From assembly GCA_947650365.1 (NCBI GenBank), contig CANTAL010000004.1:744001-808000 (forward strand): 64,000 nucleotides of DNA, in the 5' to 3' direction. The notes under the pieces were generated by a model, which saw nothing but the letters and a program-made list of their open reading frames with translations, did not search any database and was not told the origin of the DNA. Positions 62,694-64,000 of the stretch are shown here, piece after piece (the first letter of the stretch is position 1; every line of letters starts with the position of its first letter). Made by a program: the position numbers and the translations under genes. The DNA is from Chamaelirium japonicum. Taxonomy: Eukaryota > Streptophyta > Magnoliopsida > Liliales > Melanthiaceae.

Positions 62694-64000
62694 GCTAACT
62701 TATGATTTTCCAACACTTAGACTCTAAATCGGTGAATCGGAGCGTAAATTGGTCAAATATCCAATTAGAACTCGCTCGCAAGTCCAAAATACGGAATAAT
62801 TCCAAGTTCGAATTATCGGATGCCGATCCAATTACGATCCGATCGAATCCAAACCTATTTCAAATCCAAAACACGCTAACTTATGATTTTTCAATACTTA
62901 GACTCTAAATCGGTGAATCGGATCGTAAATTGGTCAAATATCTAATTAGAACTCGCTTGCAAGTCCGAAATACGGAATAATCCCAACTTCAAATTATCGG
63001 ATGCCAATCCGATGACGATCCAATCGAATCCAAACCTATTTCATATCCGAAACACGCTAACTTATGATTTTCCAACACTTAGACTCTAAATCGGTGAATC
63101 GGATCGTAAATTGTTCAAATATCCAATTAGAACCCACTCGCAAGTCTGAAATATGGAATAATTCCAAGTTTGAATTATCGGATGCCGATCCGATAATGAT
63201 CCGATCGAATCCAAACCTATTTCATATCCGAAACACGCTAACTTATGATTTTCCAACACTAAGACTCTAAATCAGTGAATCGGAGCGTAAATTGGTCAAA
63301 TATCCAATTAGAACCTGCTCGCAAGTCCGAAATACAGAATAATTCCAACTTCTATCCGATGCCGATCCGATGACGATCCGATCGAATCCAAACCTATTTC
63401 ATATCCGAAACACGCTAACTTATGATTTTCCAACACTTAGACTCTAAATTGGTGAATCGGAGCGTAAATTGTTCAAATATCCAATTAGAACTCATTCGCA
63501 AGTCTAAAATACGGAATAATTCCAAGTACGAATTATCAGATGCCGATCCGATGACGATCCGATCGAATCCAAACCTATTTCAAATCCGAAACACGCTAAC
63601 TTATGATTTTCCAATACTTAGACTCTAAATCGGTGAATCGGATCGTAAATTGGTCAAATATCCAATTAGAACCCGCTCACATGTCCGAAATACGGAATAA
63701 CTCCAACTTTGAATTATCGGATGCCGATCCGATCGAATCCAAACCTATTTCATATCCGGAACACGCTAACTTATGATTTTCCAACACCTAGACTCTAAAT
63801 CGGTGAATTGGAGCGTAAATTGGTCAAATATCCAATTAGAACTCGCTCGCAAGTCCGAAATATGGAATAATTCCAACTTCAAATTATCGGATGCCGCTCC
63901 GATGATAATCCGATCGAATCCAAACCTATTTCATTTCCGAAACATGCTAACTTATGATTTTCCAACACTTAGACTCTAAATCGGTGAATCGGATCGTAAA
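62694..64000 (+). repeat. 181-bp satellite outside the CACTA element, running off the window
   Basis: About seven monomers of the same satellite family as in the CACTA element, in plus orientation, starting abruptly at the LTR border. Monomers here differ much more from one another than those inside the transposon, with several substitutions each and intervals of 177 and 170 bp as well as 181. No CACTA terminus or CCGACGG subterminal cluster is seen in this part, so whether this is free satellite or part of another transposon copy cannot be told from the window. Confidence 0.93.

Overview
This is eukaryotic DNA, almost certainly from a flowering plant. It has intron-bearing CACTA (En/Spm) transposon genes with TNP2 and Transposase_24 type products, Copia and other LTR elements with plant-type primer sites, a hAT miniature element, and two unrelated satellite families. 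I see no ordinary host gene, tRNA, rRNA or CRISPR array. The mix of satellites and nested transposons suggests heterochromatin, for example a pericentromeric or knob-like region.

Layout. (1) 1-3757 and 25847-41662 are a degenerate satellite with a unit of about 23 bp that flips orientation many times. (2) Within it, 3758-25841 is an LTR-like sequence (TG...CA ends, 5-bp target duplication GTATC). (3) That sequence was in turn interrupted by a 19.5-kb CACTA transposon at 4594-24069, with CACTA termini, a TTT target duplication and dense subterminal CCGACGG/CCGTCGG repeats. (4) 41663-62010 holds two minus-strand Copia copies in tandem that share a single LTR (46486-48433). One copy carries a 570-bp hAT element. 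The other carries a young 8.85-kb LTR element whose LTRs are about 2.9 kb. (5) 62011-62693 is a lone LTR at a rearrangement breakpoint. (6) 62694-64000 is a 181-bp satellite that runs out of the window.

The most striking object is the CACTA element. Both of its genes are on the minus strand and read through with coherent splice sites: a TNP2-type transposase (4 exons, 1113 aa) and a TNPA-like Transposase_24 protein (6 exons, 427 aa). Ends, binding-site-like repeats, a TATA box and a leader exon also look whole, so it may be autonomous. More than half of its length is satellite DNA: about 51 monomers of a 181-bp repeat downstream of the TNPA-like gene, and about 8 more in the opposite orientation between the two genes. 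The same satellite family reappears outside the element at the right end of the window, in a more diverged state. This makes the element a candidate vehicle for satellite amplification and dispersal.

Inferred logic of the CACTA element: the right subterminal repeats sit next to the TATA box at about 23325. Transcription runs leftward through a CT-rich leader exon, which could splice either to the TNP2 start or, as in maize En/Spm, to the acceptor just before the TNPA-like start codon. The splicing models come from reading consensus sites by eye and have no transcript support here.
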